From positions 124,001 through 188,000 of the forward strand of contig CACMYX010000004.1 in the NCBI GenBank assembly GCA_902618015.1: a stretch of 64,000 bases of DNA, read 5' to 3'. Position numbers and translations under genes: made by a program. Shown here piece by piece: positions 1 to 10,075 of this stretch. Below the pieces are notes generated by a model. The model worked only from the letters and a program-made list of their open reading frames with translations. It was not told the DNA's origin and made no database searches. Source of the DNA: an uncultured Alphaproteobacteria bacterium. GTDB taxonomy: Bacteria; Pseudomonadota; Alphaproteobacteria; HIMB59; GCA-002718135. The number at the start of each line of letters is the position of its first letter. The stretch's first letter is position 1.

Positions 1-203
1 CTGGTAGTTCCCCAATTTGGATCATTATTATTATCATTTAAAGGTAAAACTTTAACTTCATCTTCACTAATATTAATGTTGTAGTTCGGATTGACTGTAA
101 TTTTCATCTCACCTAATTTACCTTTAGCTGAAAATATGCCTTCGTTAAAACTACATTCAATTTCTTTTGTTTTTTTAATTGGGTTTTTTGCAATTCTCGA
201 CAT
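1..203 (-). CDS. rplF: 50S ribosomal protein L6, N-terminal part (cut by window edge)
   Basis: Large-subunit protein L6, which binds 23S rRNA near the factor-binding site. Only the first 67 or so residues are visible: the frame opens MSRIAKNPIKK and runs through GKLGEMKITVNPN, typical of the L6 N-terminal beta domain. The ATG at 203 shares its A with the TAA stop of rpsH (TAATG), so translation is probably coupled. It follows rpsH as in the standard spc operon. The C-terminal two thirds lie beyond position 1. Confidence 0.95.
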   Translation of the reverse strand, partial: MSRIAKNPIKKTKEIECSFNEGIFSAKGKLGEMKITVNPNYNINISEDEVKVLPLNDNNNDPNWGTT

Positions 204-601
204 TAAAATACCTCACATAAAATTTCGCCACCTACATTATTTTTTTTTGCTTGATGATCTGACATCACTCCTTTAGGCGTTGAGAGAATTGAAATTCCTA
301 AACCGCCATATGGTTTATTAAGTTCATTAATTTTAGAATATTTTCTAATTCCTGGTTTGGAAATTCTTTTTATTTTCTTTATTACTGGGTTACCATTGTA
401 ATATTTTAAATCAATTTGTATAGAAACCACACCCTTTCTTTGTTCTATATTTTTAAAATCTCTTATGTAGCCCTCATCTTTGAGAACACTTAATACATTA
501 ATATTTAATTTAGATTTAAGGCACAAGGTTGAAACTTTTTTTGCTTGGTGAGCATTTTTTATTCTTGCAAGCATATCTGAGAGTGAATCATTAAAAGACA
601 T
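203..601 (-). CDS. rpsH: 30S ribosomal protein S8
   Basis: Small-subunit protein S8, a primary binder of 16S rRNA helix 21. In E. coli it is also the translational repressor of the spc operon. The 132 residues match the usual 130-132. The C-terminal block GGLGISILSTPKGVM and the final GGEILCEVF are characteristic. The gene lies 9 bases after rpsN and overlaps rplF by one base. Whether it autoregulates here cannot be told from sequence; no S8-binding leader hairpin was traced. Confidence 0.97.
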   Translation of the reverse strand: MSFNDSLSDMLARIKNAHQAKKVSTLCLKSKLNINVLSVLKDEGYIRDFKNIEQRKGVVSIQIDLKYYNGNPVIKKIKRISKPGIRKYSKINELNKPYGGLGISILSTPKGVMSDHQAKKNNVGGEILCEVF

Positions 602-610
602 TATAACCTC

Positions 611-916
611 CTACCAACTTGACTTAACAACACCTGGCAGATCACCAGACATTGAAAGTTCCCTAAGTTTTATTCTAGACAAACCAAATTTTCTATAATT
701 TCCTCTTGGTCTACCAGTAATTTCACATCTATTTCTGTGTCTAATTGATGATCCATTTCTAGGTAAATCATTTAATTTATTTTGATAAGCAATTCTTTCT
801 TCTAATGAAATAGCCTTATTTTTAATTTTTGATTTTAACGCCTCTCTTTTAGATTTAAATTTTTTTATTAATTTTTGTCTAAATAGATTTTTTTGAATTG
901 AGCTTAATTTTGCCAT
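611..916 (-). CDS. rpsN: 30S ribosomal protein S14 (zinc-free long form)
   Basis: Small-subunit head protein S14. At 101 residues it is the long form, and it lacks the CxxC pairs of the short zinc-binding form: the only cysteine is in CEITGRPRG. The conserved [12 protein letters not shown] and the C-terminal [12 protein letters not shown] are present. It sits between rplE and rpsH as in the standard spc operon, 8 bases after rplE. Confidence 0.97.
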   Translation of the reverse strand: MAKLSSIQKNLFRQKLIKKFKSKREALKSKIKNKAISLEERIAYQNKLNDLPRNGSSIRHRNRCEITGRPRGNYRKFGLSRIKLRELSMSGDLPGVVKSSW

Positions 917-924
917 TTTACTCC

Positions 925-1476
925 TTAATTAACCTGATTATCTTTGAAAGGCATATTAAAACTTTTTAATAGCTCTATAGCCTCATTGTTATTTTTTGCT
1001 GAAGTACAAATTATAATATCTAAACCTCTTACCTTTTCTACTTTGTCAAAATTGATTTCAGGAAAGATTACATGTTCTTTTATACCCATTGAAAAGTTTC
1101 CTTTACCATCAAAACTTTTAACATTTAACCCTCTAAAATCTCTTATTCTAGGTATTGCTATATTTACCAATCTATCAAGAAACTCATACATCATTTTGTT
1201 TCTAAGAGTTACCTTTGCACCTAGGGGCATACCAGCTCTAATTTTAAATCCAGATATTGCTTTTTTAGAGGTTGTCTTAACGGCTTTCTGACCTGAAATT
1301 AGCGTTAAGTCATCGACAGCTTTATCAATAAGTTTTGTGTCATCTTTACCCTCACCTACACCCATATTAAGAATAATTTTTTTTAATTTTGGAACCTCAA
1401 ATATATTTTTAAGGCCAAGTTTGGACTTTAATTCTTGTTTTATTTGATTATTAAAATGATCAAGCAGTCTACTCAT
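925..1476 (-). CDS. rplE: 50S ribosomal protein L5
   Basis: L5 binds 5S rRNA and forms the central protuberance of the large subunit. The 183 residues match the family (about 180-185). The signature LNMGVGEG lies near residue 36, and the downstream [17 protein letters not shown] and [12 protein letters not shown] blocks are intact. The ATG overlaps the stop of rplX by one base (TAATG). A 115-residue frame on the opposite strand (944-1291) is a shadow of this gene. Confidence 0.97.
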   Translation of the reverse strand: MSRLLDHFNNQIKQELKSKLGLKNIFEVPKLKKIILNMGVGEGKDDTKLIDKAVDDLTLISGQKAVKTTSKKAISGFKIRAGMPLGAKVTLRNKMMYEFLDRLVNIAIPRIRDFRGLNVKSFDGKGNFSMGIKEHVIFPEINFDKVEKVRGLDIIICTSAKNNNEAIELLKSFNMPFKDNQVN

Positions 1477-1790
1477 TAAATCTCCTTACCTGATAATTTA
1501 TTAATTCTAGTTTTTTTATTATCTTTTATTTTATAACCAATTCTTATTCCTTTTTTTAATTCAGCATCATAAAATGATAGGTTAGAAATGTGTATTGGCA
1601 TTTCTTTATCAATTATTCCTCCAGGCTGATTATTATCTGGTTTTTGATTTTTTTTAACTCGATTAATTTCTGAAACAATGGCCTTCATTTGTTTAGGAAG
1701 CATCTTTATTATCTTTCCTGTTTTACCTTTATCTTTACCAGTAAGAACTATTACTTCGTCACCTTTTTTTAATTTAAGTTTATTATTCAT
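1476..1790 (-). CDS. rplX: 50S ribosomal protein L24
   Basis: Assembly-initiator protein L24, which binds the 5' end of 23S rRNA. The 104 residues begin with a KOW motif ([20 protein letters not shown], residues 8-27), followed by the basic [12 protein letters not shown] segment. The length and the position between rplN and rplE are standard. It overlaps both neighbours by one base (TAATG), so it belongs to the translationally coupled block running from rplP to rplF. Confidence 0.97.
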   Translation of the reverse strand: MNNKLKLKKGDEVIVLTGKDKGKTGKIIKMLPKQMKAIVSEINRVKKNQKPDNNQPGGIIDKEMPIHISNLSFYDAELKKGIRIGYKIKDNKKTRINKLSGKEI

Positions 1791-2158
1791 TAAATTACCT
1801 CTGGTGCTAAACTTATTATTTTCATAAATTTTTTATTTCTAAGTTCTCTTGTAACTGGGCCAAAAATTCTTGTAGCTATTGGCTCTTCTTGTTTATCTAG
1901 TAACACAGCTGCATTTTTATCAAACCTAATTGCAGTCCCATCAGATCTTTTAAAATCTTTAGAAGTTCTAACTACAACTGCTTTATATACGTCGCCTTTT
2001 TTAACCTTAGCTCTAGGTAATGCATCTTTAATTGAAACAACAATAATATCACCAATAGATGCAGATCTTCTTTTTGAACCTCCTAAAACTTTTATACATT
2101 GAATTTTTCTTGCTCCAGAGTTATCAGCAACAAAAAGTTTAGATTGCATTTGTATCAT
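1790..2158 (-). CDS. rplN: 50S ribosomal protein L14
   Basis: L14 forms an intersubunit bridge on the large subunit. The 122 residues are exactly the usual length and open [21 protein letters not shown]. The [11 protein letters not shown] and FGPVTRELR blocks are conserved. The ATG overlaps the rpsQ stop in an ATGA arrangement (2155-2158). No anomalies were seen. Confidence 0.98.
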   Translation of the reverse strand: MIQMQSKLFVADNSGARKIQCIKVLGGSKRRSASIGDIIVVSIKDALPRAKVKKGDVYKAVVVRTSKDFKRSDGTAIRFDKNAAVLLDKQEEPIATRIFGPVTRELRNKKFMKIISLAPEVI

Positions 2159-2400
2159 GAATTATCCCCACTATTCGAAATAACTGTCCATTTTTTCAAT
2201 TTAGAAATTGGTTTTGATTCAATTATCGAAACATTATCACCTACATTACATTCATTTTTTTCATCATGAGCGTGATATTTTTTTGTCTGTCGGATAATTT
2301 TTTTATATAGTTTGTGTTTAATTCTTCTTGTTACATCTACTGTAATTGTTTTGTCTGAGGAAGAAGATACAACGACACCTGTCAAAATTCTTTTAGGCAT
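2155..2400 (-). CDS. rpsQ: 30S ribosomal protein S17
   Basis: S17 binds 16S rRNA in the body of the small subunit. I chose the start at 2400, giving [18 protein letters not shown] (81 residues, normal for the family). An upstream in-frame ATG at 2412 would add MEKR, but the bases GGAG just before the 2400 ATG form a well-spaced ribosome-binding site that the longer start would swallow. The start lies inside the last codons of rpmC (8-base overlap, ATGCCTAA). The oligonucleotide-binding fold motif [19 protein letters not shown] segment is near the C-terminus. Confidence 0.95.
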   Translation of the reverse strand: MPKRILTGVVVSSSSDKTITVDVTRRIKHKLYKKIIRQTKKYHAHDEKNECNVGDNVSIIESKPISKLKKWTVISNSGDNS

Positions 2401-2587
2401 TCTTTTCTCCATTGATATTTGATAATTGTGTTTTTATTCTGGCTATTTTTCTTTTTGCTTCTTTTATTTTTGATGTTTTTTCTAGTTGTCCAGAAGATTT
2501 CTGAAAATTTAAATTCATTAAATTTTTTTTAAGTGTCAAAATCTCATCTTGAAGTTTTGTGCTATCTATATTTACTTTTTTCTTCAT
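2393..2587 (-). CDS. rpmC: 50S ribosomal protein L29
   Basis: L29 is a small two-helix protein at the peptide exit tunnel, close to the SRP and trigger-factor docking site. The 64 residues include [18 protein letters not shown] and the basic C-terminal helix [14 protein letters not shown], both typical. It overlaps rplP upstream by one base and rpsQ downstream by 8 bases, as part of the coupled S10 operon. Confidence 0.95.
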   Translation of the reverse strand: MKKKVNIDSTKLQDEILTLKKNLMNLNFQKSSGQLEKTSKIKEAKRKIARIKTQLSNINGEKNA

Positions 2588-3003
2588 TATATATTTCTCT
2601 CAACAAACTTACATTTAATTGGAAGCTTTGCAGCAGCTAAAGTCATTGCTTTACGAGCATCATTTACATTAACACCATCGACTTCAAACATAATTCTGCC
2701 TGGTTTAACCCTACAAGCCCAGTACTCAATTGAACCTTTTCCTTTACCCATTCTAACCTCTGCAGGTTTTTTGGATACTGGTACATCTGGAAATATTCTA
2801 ATCCACATTCTGCCTGCTCTCTTAAGATATCTGGTAATTGCTTTTCTAGCAGCTTCAATTTGTCTAGAAGTTACTCTTTCTGGCTCTAGAGCTTTTAAAC
2901 CAAAACTACCATAGTTAAGAGCATAATTTCCTTTAGATTTTCCATGTATTCTGCCTTTGAATTGCTTTCTAAATTTAGTTTTTTTAGGAGATAACATATT
3001 CAT
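2587..3003 (-). CDS. rplP: 50S ribosomal protein L16
   Basis: L16 helps position tRNA at the A site of the large subunit. The 138 residues contain [55 protein letters not shown] and [12 protein letters not shown]. Two in-frame ATGs are possible, at 3003 and 2997. The first overlaps the rpsC stop (TAATG) and has GGAG about nine bases upstream. The second matches the usual family start (ML-P-K). I kept the first; the difference is two residues. Confidence 0.96.
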   Translation of the reverse strand: MNMLSPKKTKFRKQFKGRIHGKSKGNYALNYGSFGLKALEPERVTSRQIEAARKAITRYLKRAGRMWIRIFPDVPVSKKPAEVRMGKGKGSIEYWACRVKPGRIMFEVDGVNVNDARKAMTLAAAKLPIKCKFVERNI

Positions 3004-3680
3004 TATCTAACACTCCCTTGATCAATTTGTTTTTTCTCACTAGCATAGGGATCTTTCATTAATATTTCACCTTTATTTATCCAAACTTTGATCCCACATA
3101 TTCCATAAGTTGTTTCAGCTTCTGCAGTAGAATAATCAATATCACCTCTCAATGTGTGTAAAGGCACACTTCCTTCATGATACTTTTCAGTTCTCGCAAT
3201 TTCGGCTCCACCTAATCTACCGCTACATACAACTTTAACACCTTTTGCTCCTAACCTCATTGCTGATTGAACAGCCTTCTTCATCGCTCTTCTAAATGAT
3301 ATCCTTTTTTCAAGTTGCGAAGCAATATTTTCCGCTACTAATTTAGCTTCAACTTCTGGTTTTCTAACTTCTTTTATATCTAAAAAAACTTCAAGATTTG
3401 ACATTTTTGAAAGATCGTTTTTTAGAGTTTCAATATCTGCTCCCTTTTTACCAATAATTATACCAGGCCTAGAACTGTATATAGATAGCCTTAATTTTTT
3501 TGCAGCTCTCTCTATATTTATTTTAGAAATACTTGCATTTTTTAATTTCTTTTCAACATAACTTTTAATTTTTAAATCTTGATGCAACAATTTTGTATAT
3601 TCATTTTTAGAAAACCACCTTGATGACCAAGTCTTATTGATACCTAATCTAATACCGTATGGATTAACTTTCTGTCCCAT
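3003..3680 (-). CDS. rpsC: 30S ribosomal protein S3
   Basis: S3 lines the mRNA entry channel. The 225 residues start with the conserved [17 protein letters not shown] domain follows with the GxxG loop as GKKG in [12 protein letters not shown] (about residues 73-85). The C-terminal block covers [26 protein letters not shown] in its conserved positions and [11 protein letters not shown]. It overlaps rplV and rplP by one base each. Length and order are standard. Confidence 0.97.
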   Translation of the reverse strand: MGQKVNPYGIRLGINKTWSSRWFSKNEYTKLLHQDLKIKSYVEKKLKNASISKINIERAAKKLRLSIYSSRPGIIIGKKGADIETLKNDLSKMSNLEVFLDIKEVRKPEVEAKLVAENIASQLEKRISFRRAMKKAVQSAMRLGAKGVKVVCSGRLGGAEIARTEKYHEGSVPLHTLRGDIDYSTAEAETTYGICGIKVWINKGEILMKDPYASEKKQIDQGSVR

Positions 3681-4048
3681 TATAATTTTTCCTTTTTAAT
3701 TTCAGATCTTTCTTCTAAGACTATTGTAACTTTGCTGAATGGTTTGATAATAGATGCAGCTCTTCCCTTTGCTCGAGGTCTCCATCTTTTCATTCTTAGA
3801 CTCTTTCCAACAAAAGCTTCCTTTACAAATAGATTATCTATATCTAATTGTTTATTGTTCTCAGCATTTGCAACAGCAGCATTTAAAACTTTTAAAATTG
3901 TTCTGGAGATTCTCTTAGATGAAAATTGTAACTGGTTGATAGCAGAGTTTACATTCATATTAACAATACTTTTTACAATAATAGATAATTTGTTTGGACT
4001 TATTCTAACCATATTATCTTTTGCTATAGCTGTAAGGTTTTGATTCAT
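3680..4048 (-). CDS. rplV: 50S ribosomal protein L22
   Basis: L22 has a beta-hairpin that reaches into the exit tunnel. The 122 residues contain [24 protein letters not shown] and, at the tip and C-terminus, [16 protein letters not shown]. The ATG overlaps the rpsS stop as ATGA (4045-4048). The N-terminus ([12 protein letters not shown]) is a little unlike the usual one, but no closer start is available before the conserved VRISPNK. Confidence 0.96.
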   Translation of the reverse strand: MNQNLTAIAKDNMVRISPNKLSIIVKSIVNMNVNSAINQLQFSSKRISRTILKVLNAAVANAENNKQLDIDNLFVKEAFVGKSLRMKRWRPRAKGRAASIIKPFSKVTIVLEERSEIKKEKL

Positions 4049-4326
4049 TTTTGCTCCGCTTTTTTGTCAGCAGCAGTGTGACCTTTAAATGATCTTGTTG
4101 GAGAAAATTCACCTAATTTATGACCAACCATTTGTTCATTTACTGTTACTGGGACAAATTTTTGTCCATTATATACGCCAAAAGTTAAACCAACAAATTG
4201 AGGCAGAATAGTTGATCTTCTTGACCAAGTTTTTAAAACCTCTTTTCTGCCAGACTGTGATAGTTTTTCAGCTTTTTTTATTAGAACACTATCGACAAAT
4301 GGGCCTTTCCAAACTGATCTAGTCAT
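4045..4326 (-). CDS. rpsS: 30S ribosomal protein S19
   Basis: S19 in the small-subunit head contacts S13 and the A-site region. The 93 residues open [12 protein letters not shown], followed by [19 protein letters not shown] and [15 protein letters not shown], all signature segments. It lies between rplB and rplV with one-base and four-base overlaps. No anomalies. Confidence 0.98.
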   Translation of the reverse strand: MTRSVWKGPFVDSVLIKKAEKLSQSGRKEVLKTWSRRSTILPQFVGLTFGVYNGQKFVPVTVNEQMVGHKLGEFSPTRSFKGHTAADKKAEQK

Positions 4327-5147
4327 TATTTTTTCTTCCTTTTAATTATGAATACGTCTGTTTTTTTGTTATTTCTAGTCTTCTTTCCTTTAGTTGAAAC
4401 TCCCCAGGGAGAAACGGGATTTCTACCGCCAGATGTTCGACCTTCTCCACCGCCATGAGGATGATCAACAGGGTTCATTACAACACCTCTAACCTTTGGT
4501 CTGAAGCCTAAGTATCTTTTTCTGCCAGCTTTACCTAATTTAATGTTTTTTTGATCAGCATTTGACACTTCACCAATTGTAGCTCGACAATTTTTATTGA
4601 TATGCCTAATTTCGCCGGAGATTAACTTTATTTGAACGTAAGGTTGTTCTTTAGATACTATCTGCGCTGAACTTCCTGCTGATCTGATCAATTGAGCACC
4701 AGCACCAGGCTTAAGTTCAATATTATGAATATTTGTACCAACTGGAATATTTATTAAGGGTAAGCAATTGCCATTTTTAATAGCTACGTTATCACCAGAA
4801 ACTACTTTTTCCCCAATTTTAATATTTTTTGGCGATATTATATACTGATGCTCACCATCTTCATATCTAATAAGAGAAATAAAGGCTGATCTATTAGGAT
4901 CATATTCGTTTCTTATAACTTCAGCCATTATATCTGTTTTAGATCTTTTAAAATCTATAATTCTATATTTTCTTTTTACTCCGCCACCCATTCTTCTAGA
5001 AGTAATTCTTCCCTGATTATTTCTACCTCCAGTAGATTTGTACTTTTTGGTAAGAGGTTTATAAGATTTTTCATCTGACAAATTTTTTTTTGAAACTAAT
5101 ACTGTTCCTCTCAATCCTGGTGTTGTAGGTTTAAATTTTAACAACAT
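4326..5147 (-). CDS. rplB: 50S ribosomal protein L2
   Basis: L2 is essential for subunit association and peptidyl-transferase assembly. The 273 residues are normal. The conserved [17 protein letters not shown] block is near residue 43, and the C-terminal [15 protein letters not shown], with the histidine implicated in peptidyl transfer, is intact, followed by [11 protein letters not shown]. It overlaps rplW and rpsS by one base each. Confidence 0.98.
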   Translation of the reverse strand: MLLKFKPTTPGLRGTVLVSKKNLSDEKSYKPLTKKYKSTGGRNNQGRITSRRMGGGVKRKYRIIDFKRSKTDIMAEVIRNEYDPNRSAFISLIRYEDGEHQYIISPKNIKIGEKVVSGDNVAIKNGNCLPLINIPVGTNIHNIELKPGAGAQLIRSAGSSAQIVSKEQPYVQIKLISGEIRHINKNCRATIGEVSNADQKNIKLGKAGRKRYLGFRPKVRGVVMNPVDHPHGGGEGRTSGGRNPVSPWGVSTKGKKTRNNKKTDVFIIKRKKK

Positions 5148-5464
5148 TATTTTATCTCCAATGATGAATCGATGGTGTTACCCTCAACTAATGTAACAAT
5201 AGCTTTTTTAGTATCTTTTCTAAAACCAAACTGACCTTTAAATGTTTTGCCCTTACCTCTTAAAATAGCAGTATTAACTTTGTTAACTTTAACTTTAAAG
5301 ATCGTTTCAATAGCATTTTTAATTTCAGCACAGTTAGAATCTTTAGATACAACAAAGGAATATTGGTTAAACTGCTGAAGATTAGTTGATTTCTCAGTTG
5401 TAATTGGTTTTTTGATTATATTAAAAGCTCTTTCAAGAGAAATAATTTTTGTTTTAGTTTTCAT
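5147..5464 (-). CDS. rplW: 50S ribosomal protein L23
   Basis: L23 at the tunnel exit is the docking point of trigger factor and SRP. The 105 residues include [33 protein letters not shown] and [10 protein letters not shown]. The ATG overlaps the rplD stop as ATGA (5461-5464). Standard length and order in the S10 operon. Confidence 0.97.
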   Translation of the reverse strand: MKTKTKIISLERAFNIIKKPITTEKSTNLQQFNQYSFVVSKDSNCAEIKNAIETIFKVKVNKVNTAILRGKGKTFKGQFGFRKDTKKAIVTLVEGNTIDSSLEIK

Positions 5465-6084
5465 GAGAGCCTCTTGGTAATTTCATCAATTGATTTTTGT
5501 TCTATAAAAATCTTATCAAATGATATTAGATCTTTAACATTTATACCTTTTTGATTTAGAATTGATATTTTTGGAATATTTGATGAGGCTAATTTAAAGT
5601 TTTTGTCAATGCCATTTTCAGAATAAATAAAAAGTGCTGATTTGTATCCAAATTGTTTTAAGTCAGAAAATAAATCTTTAGTTTTAAAACTTTTAATTTC
5701 AAAAGAATCAATGATAACAACTTTTTCTTCTGTTACTTTAGCTGAGAGAGCTGATTTAAGCGCTAACTTTTTCTCTTTTTTATTTAAACTAAATGAATAG
5801 TCTCTATTTATAGGGCCCATAGAAACTGCACCACCTCTAAAATTAGGTGGTTTGTTACTACCTTGTCTTGCATTACCAGTTCCTTTTTGAGAAAATGGTT
5901 TTTTACTACGACCACTTACTTCGGATCTAGATTTAGTTTTATGAGATCCTTGTCTCGATTTTGCATTTTGATATCTAATATATTGATGAATTAAATCTGG
6001 AAGTTCTTTGATACCAAAAATATTAGTATCTAAATCAATATCACCAACTTTTTTATTCTTTAAATTTAAAACTAACATCTTCAT
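5461..6084 (-). CDS. rplD: 50S ribosomal protein L4
   Basis: L4 has a long loop that forms part of the exit-tunnel constriction. In E. coli it also autoregulates the S10 operon. The 207 residues contain QGSHKTKSRSEVSGRSKKPF and QKGTGNARQGS with PPNFRGGAVSMGP, the conserved tunnel loop (about residues 45-95). It begins immediately downstream of rplC. No S10-type leader hairpin is evident upstream of rpsJ, because rpsJ abuts fusA. Confidence 0.97.
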   Translation of the reverse strand: MKMLVLNLKNKKVGDIDLDTNIFGIKELPDLIHQYIRYQNAKSRQGSHKTKSRSEVSGRSKKPFSQKGTGNARQGSNKPPNFRGGAVSMGPINRDYSFSLNKKEKKLALKSALSAKVTEEKVVIIDSFEIKSFKTKDLFSDLKQFGYKSALFIYSENGIDKNFKLASSNIPKISILNQKGINVKDLISFDKIFIEQKSIDEITKRLS

Positions 6085-6729
6085 TTATGATTTTTTAACT
6101 GAATCTTTCAGATAAATTATTGAATTTCGCTTACCTGGAACTGATCCCTTAACAACTAAAAGTTTATTATCAATATCTATTTCTATGATTCTTAGGTTTT
6201 GTTTTGTTACCCTTTTGTTTCCCATTCTACCAGCCATTTTTTTACCTTTAAATACTCTGCCTGGATCTTGGTTTTGTCCAGTAGAACCATGTGATCTATG
6301 AGAAATTGATACTCCGTGAGATGCTCTAAGACCTCCAAAATTATGTCTTTTCATTACACCCGCAAAACCTTTACCAATAGAAAAACTAGTGGCATCAATA
6401 AACTGATCAACTTTAAAATGGTCTACATTTAGTTTAGTACCAACATCTAACAAGTTATCTTTATCAACTTTAAATTCCTTAATAATTTTTTTTGGATTTA
6501 TTTTAATAGATGAAAATATTTTTCTTTGTGGTTTTCTTATTGACGAAATATCTTTACCTGTGTCAATAGAAGTTAATTGGACAGCATTATAACCATCTTT
6601 TTCAAGAGTTTTAATATTCGCCACAACACATTCATCAACTCTCAGTAAAGTTATATGTGAACTAGTTCCTTTATCATCATAAAAGGAACTATTACCTACT
6701 TTAGTAGCAATTAAACCCGCTCTAGTCAT
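6085..6729 (-). CDS. rplC: 50S ribosomal protein L3
   Basis: L3 is an early-assembly protein that reaches towards the peptidyl-transferase centre. The 214 residues begin with ARNKVG-like TRAGLIATKVG and contain the conserved SHGSTGQNQDPGRVFKGKK (about residues 147-165), with the glutamine that PrmB methylates in other proteobacteria. It sits directly between rpsJ and rplD. No anomalies. Confidence 0.97.
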   Translation of the reverse strand: MTRAGLIATKVGNSSFYDDKGTSSHITLLRVDECVVANIKTLEKDGYNAVQLTSIDTGKDISSIRKPQRKIFSSIKINPKKIIKEFKVDKDNLLDVGTKLNVDHFKVDQFIDATSFSIGKGFAGVMKRHNFGGLRASHGVSISHRSHGSTGQNQDPGRVFKGKKMAGRMGNKRVTKQNLRIIEIDIDNKLLVVKGSVPGKRNSIIYLKDSVKKS

Positions 6730-6730
6730 A

Positions 6731-7039
6731 TTAAATTTTAATATCCACTTCTACACCTGCAGATAAGTCAAGTTTCATTAGTGCATCAACTGTTTGTGGT
6801 GTCGGATCAATAATATCAAGAAGCCGGTTGTGTGTTCGAATTTCAAGTTGATCTCTACTTTTTTTATCTATGTGTGGTGATTTATTAACTGTAAATCTTT
6901 CAAATCTTGTTGGAAGTGGTATTGGTCCTTTTACTTTAGCACCAGTTCTTTTAGCAGTATTAATTATATCTTGAGTACTTGTATCTAACAAAGAATTATC
7001 ATAACCTCTAAGTCTTATTCTAATATTCTGGTTATCCAT
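6731..7039 (-). CDS. rpsJ: 30S ribosomal protein S10 (NusE)
   Basis: S10 is a small-subunit head protein that also acts as NusE in antitermination by pairing with NusB and NusG. The 102 residues contain [33 protein letters not shown] and the closing [10 protein letters not shown]. It overlaps the fusA stop by one base at 7039. There is therefore no intergenic room for the tuf gene or the L4-responsive leader usually found upstream of rpsJ. Confidence 0.98.
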   Translation of the reverse strand: MDNQNIRIRLRGYDNSLLDTSTQDIINTAKRTGAKVKGPIPLPTRFERFTVNKSPHIDKKSRDQLEIRTHNRLLDIIDPTPQTVDALMKLDLSAGVEVDIKI

Positions 7040-9117
7040 TATGCTAACTTAGCCTTTACTTCTTCTGCAACATTTGAAGGTACTTCTTCGTAGTGATCAA
7101 ACTGCATAGTATAATTTGCTCTACCTTGGGATAAAGATCTAAGGTTATTTACATAACCAAACATATTTGCGAGTGGTACCATTGCGTCAACAACATTAGC
7201 ATTACCTCTTGTAGACATTTCTTGAACTTGACCTCTTCTACTATTAAGGTCACCGATTACATCACCCATATATTCTTCAGGAGTGACAACTTCAACTTTC
7301 ATCATAGGTTCAAGTAAAACTGGACTGGCTTTGGAGATACCTTCTCTAAAAGCAGCTCTTGCAGCAATTTCGAATGCTAATACACTTGAGTCTACATCAT
7401 GATAAGCTCCATCATATAAAGTTGCTTTAAAATCTATACATGGAAAACCTGCTATAACTCCTGTTTGTTGTTGTGCAACCAAACCTTTTTCAACTCCAGG
7501 AATATGTTCGGTTGGAATATTTCCACCCTTTATTTGATTTATAAATTGATAACCGCTACCAGGTTCACCTGGTTCAAATTTTATTTTAACTCTTGCAAAT
7601 TGACCGGCACCTCCAGATTGTTTCTTATGAGTATAATCAACATCAAATGAATTTGATATAGTTTCCCTATATGCAACTTGAGGAGCTCCAACATTTGCCT
7701 CAACTTTGAATTCTCTTTTCATTCTATCAACAAGAATTTCTAGATGAAGTTCCCCCATACCTTTAATAATAGTTTGGCCACTTTCATGATCTGTTGTAAC
7801 TCTAAAGCTTGGATCTTCCTGAGCTAGTCTACCCAATGCTTGACCCATTTTTTCATGGTCAACCTTAGTTTTGGGTTCTACAGCAACTTCTATAACTGGA
7901 TCTGGAAAATCCATTCTTTCAAGTACTATAGGTTTATCTGATGCACATAATGTCTCTCCAGTTGTTACATCCTTTAATCCAACAAGAGCAACAATATCTC
8001 CTGCATTAGCAGTTTTTATCTCTTCTCTATTGTTAGCATGCATCAACAACATTCTTCCTATATTTTCTTTTTTGCCAGAATTTGAATTTAAAACGGAATC
8101 TTTAGTGTTTATTGTTCCTGAATAAATTCTTGCAAAAGTCAGGCTACCTACAAATGGATCCGTCATTATTTTAAAAGCTAGAGCGCTGAAAGGTTCATTA
8201 TCATCACAATTTCTAGTTAATTCTTTTGCGTTATCATTAATGTCAACACCTTTAACATTACCAACATCTTTTGGAGAAGGCATATAATCAATAACTGCAT
8301 CTAAGAGCGGTTGAACTCCTTTATTTTTAAATGCAGATCCTGTTAAAACAGGAACAAATGAGCCTCTTAATGTACCTTTTCTGATACATGATTTTAATTC
8401 TTCTGTTGATGGTTCGTTACCATCTAGGTAACTTTCCATTATTGAGTCATCTTCTTCAACTACTTTTTCGATTAATTTTAACCTATACTCTTGAGATTGA
8501 TCTTTTAGATCCTCTGGAATCTCAACAACATCGAACTTCGCTCCAAGGCTTTCGTCTTGCCATATGATAGCTTTATTAGAAACTAAATCTACGACACCTT
8601 TTAAGTTACTTTCAATTCCTATAGGTAGTTGAGTAACTAAAGGATAAGATCCTAATCTTTCTGAAATCATATCAACACACATAAAGAAATTAGCACCTGT
8701 TCTATCTAATTTATTAACAAAACACATACGAGGAACTTTATATTTATCAGCTTGCCTCCACACTGTTTCTGATTGAGGCTCAACTCCAGCAACACCATCA
8801 AAAACAGCTACTGCTCCATCTAATACCTTTAAAGATCTTTCGACTTCAATTGTAAAATCAACATGACCTGGAGTGTCGATTATGTTTATTCGATGATCAT
8901 TCCAAAAACAAGTTGTAGCAGCTGATGTAATAGTGATTCCTCTTTCCTGCTCTTGTTCCATCCAATCCATAGTCGCTGCACCATCATGAACTTCACCAAT
9001 CTTATGAGATTTACCTGTGTAATAGAGTATTCTTTCAGTAGTTGTCGTCTTACCAGCATCAATATGAGCCATTATTCCAATGTTTCTATATTTTGATAGT
9101 GGATGAGATCTAGTCAT
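7039..9117 (-). CDS. fusA: Elongation factor G
   Basis: The translational GTPase that drives translocation and, with RRF, ribosome recycling. The 692 residues have the G1 loop [10 protein letters not shown] (about residues 17-26), G3 DTPGHVDF, G4 NKLD, then domains II-V, including the domain IV loop ending GGAGQFARV. This is the canonical translocation-type EF-G with no deletions. It lies between rpsG (6 bases) and rpsJ (1-base overlap) in the str operon. Confidence 0.98.
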   Translation of the reverse strand: MTRSHPLSKYRNIGIMAHIDAGKTTTTERILYYTGKSHKIGEVHDGAATMDWMEQEQERGITITSAATTCFWNDHRINIIDTPGHVDFTIEVERSLKVLDGAVAVFDGVAGVEPQSETVWRQADKYKVPRMCFVNKLDRTGANFFMCVDMISERLGSYPLVTQLPIGIESNLKGVVDLVSNKAIIWQDESLGAKFDVVEIPEDLKDQSQEYRLKLIEKVVEEDDSIMESYLDGNEPSTEELKSCIRKGTLRGSFVPVLTGSAFKNKGVQPLLDAVIDYMPSPKDVGNVKGVDINDNAKELTRNCDDNEPFSALAFKIMTDPFVGSLTFARIYSGTINTKDSVLNSNSGKKENIGRMLLMHANNREEIKTANAGDIVALVGLKDVTTGETLCASDKPIVLERMDFPDPVIEVAVEPKTKVDHEKMGQALGRLAQEDPSFRVTTDHESGQTIIKGMGELHLEILVDRMKREFKVEANVGAPQVAYRETISNSFDVDYTHKKQSGGAGQFARVKIKFEPGEPGSGYQFINQIKGGNIPTEHIPGVEKGLVAQQQTGVIAGFPCIDFKATLYDGAYHDVDSSVLAFEIAARAAFREGISKASPVLLEPMMKVEVVTPEEYMGDVIGDLNSRRGQVQEMSTRGNANVVDAMVPLANMFGYVNNLRSLSQGRANYTMQFDHYEEVPSNVAEEVKAKLA

Positions 9118-9123
9118 ACTTGT

Positions 9124-9594
9124 TTACCATCTAAAATGTGAAAAGGCTCTGTTTGCATCAGCCATCTTATGAGTTTCTTCTCTTTTTTTTACAGCATTAC
9201 CTTTATTGTTAAAGGCATCAATAATCTCGTTAGCAACTCTTTCTCTCATAGTTTTTTCATTTCTTTTTATAGCTGAGTCAACTATCCATTTCATTGCTAG
9301 AGTTTGGGCTCTTTTTGGTCTTACTTCCATAGGAACTTGATAAGTTGCTCCACCAACCCTTCTTGATCTAACTTCTAATGATGGCTTCACATTATTTAAT
9401 GCTTCATGAAAAAACTCAATAGGCGTTTTATCTGTTTTTTTAGAAACTAAGTCAAAAGCACCATAAACAATTTTTTCTGATGTAGATTTTTTACCATCAA
9501 GCATAATCCTATTCATAAATTTGGCTAAAACTAAATCTTTATACTTATGATCAGGAAGTATATTTCTTTTTTCAGCTGCTCTTCTTCTTGACAT
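9124..9594 (-). CDS. rpsG: 30S ribosomal protein S7
   Basis: S7 nucleates assembly of the small-subunit head. In E. coli it is the str operon's translational repressor. The 156 residues open [12 protein letters not shown] and contain [28 protein letters not shown] and [13 protein letters not shown] at the C-terminus. The rpsL-rpsG gap is only 2 bases, so the long S7-binding intergenic region known in E. coli is absent. Confidence 0.98.
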   Translation of the reverse strand: MSRRRAAEKRNILPDHKYKDLVLAKFMNRIMLDGKKSTSEKIVYGAFDLVSKKTDKTPIEFFHEALNNVKPSLEVRSRRVGGATYQVPMEVRPKRAQTLAMKWIVDSAIKRNEKTMRERVANEIIDAFNNKGNAVKKREETHKMADANRAFSHFRW

Positions 9595-9596
9595 AA

Positions 9597-9968
9597 TTAT
9601 TTAGGGCGTTTAGCTCCATATAGAGATCTTCTTTGTTTTCTTGATGAGACTCCTTGCGTATCAAGTGTTCCTCTAAGAATATGATATCTTACACCTGGAA
9701 GATCCTTAACACGACCTCCTCTAATTAAAACAACTGAGTGTTCTTGTAAATTATGGCCTTCACCTGGGATATAAGCTGATACTTCCTGCCCATTAGTCAA
9801 TTTTACTCTCGCAACTTTACGAAGTGCTGAATTTGGTTTTTTTGGAGTTGTAGTATAAACTCTTGTGCAAACACCTCTTTTTTGAGGACTTTTATCTAAT
9901 GCTGGAACTTTATTCCTTTTCTTTACAGTAGATCTACCTTTTCTTACAAGTTGATTTATTGTTGGCAT
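9597..9968 (-). CDS. rpsL: 30S ribosomal protein S12
   Basis: S12 is the decoding-centre protein. The 123 residues are standard. The [16 protein letters not shown] segment carries unmodified wild-type lysine at the classic streptomycin position (Lys43 in E. coli numbering), and [13 protein letters not shown] carries the second (Lys88), so a streptomycin-sensitive genotype is expected at this locus. It is the first gene of the str-S10-spc run. A candidate promoter lies just upstream at 10027-10055. Confidence 0.98.
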   Translation of the reverse strand: MPTINQLVRKGRSTVKKRNKVPALDKSPQKRGVCTRVYTTTPKKPNSALRKVARVKLTNGQEVSAYIPGEGHNLQEHSVVLIRGGRVKDLPGVRYHILRGTLDTQGVSSRKQRRSLYGAKRPK

Positions 9969-10026
9969 TTTATCCTTTAGTTAAGTGTTTGGATTTTACT
10001 CCACGACCTTTAACAAATCGTAGGGG

Positions 10027-10055
10027 TCTTTATTAATTGATAATGATAAAGTCAA
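10027..10055 (-). promoter_or_regulatory. Candidate promoter for the rpsL (str-S10-spc) operon
   Basis: On the minus strand, TTGACT (10050-10055) and TAAAGA (10027-10032) are separated by 17 bases in the 107-base gap between rpoC and rpsL. The -35 box is 5 of 6 to consensus and the -10 box is weak. Transcription would start near 10020, leaving a leader of about 50 bases. Inferred by eye; there may be a second site nearby. Confidence 0.5.
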
Positions 10056-10075
10056 GCAGATATGCTAAAAAATTC

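Noticed and set aside
944..1291. 115-residue open frame on the plus strand
   Set aside because: Fully antisense to rplE, hydrophobic composition typical of a reverse shadow in AT-rich DNA, no ribosome-binding site and no family resemblance.
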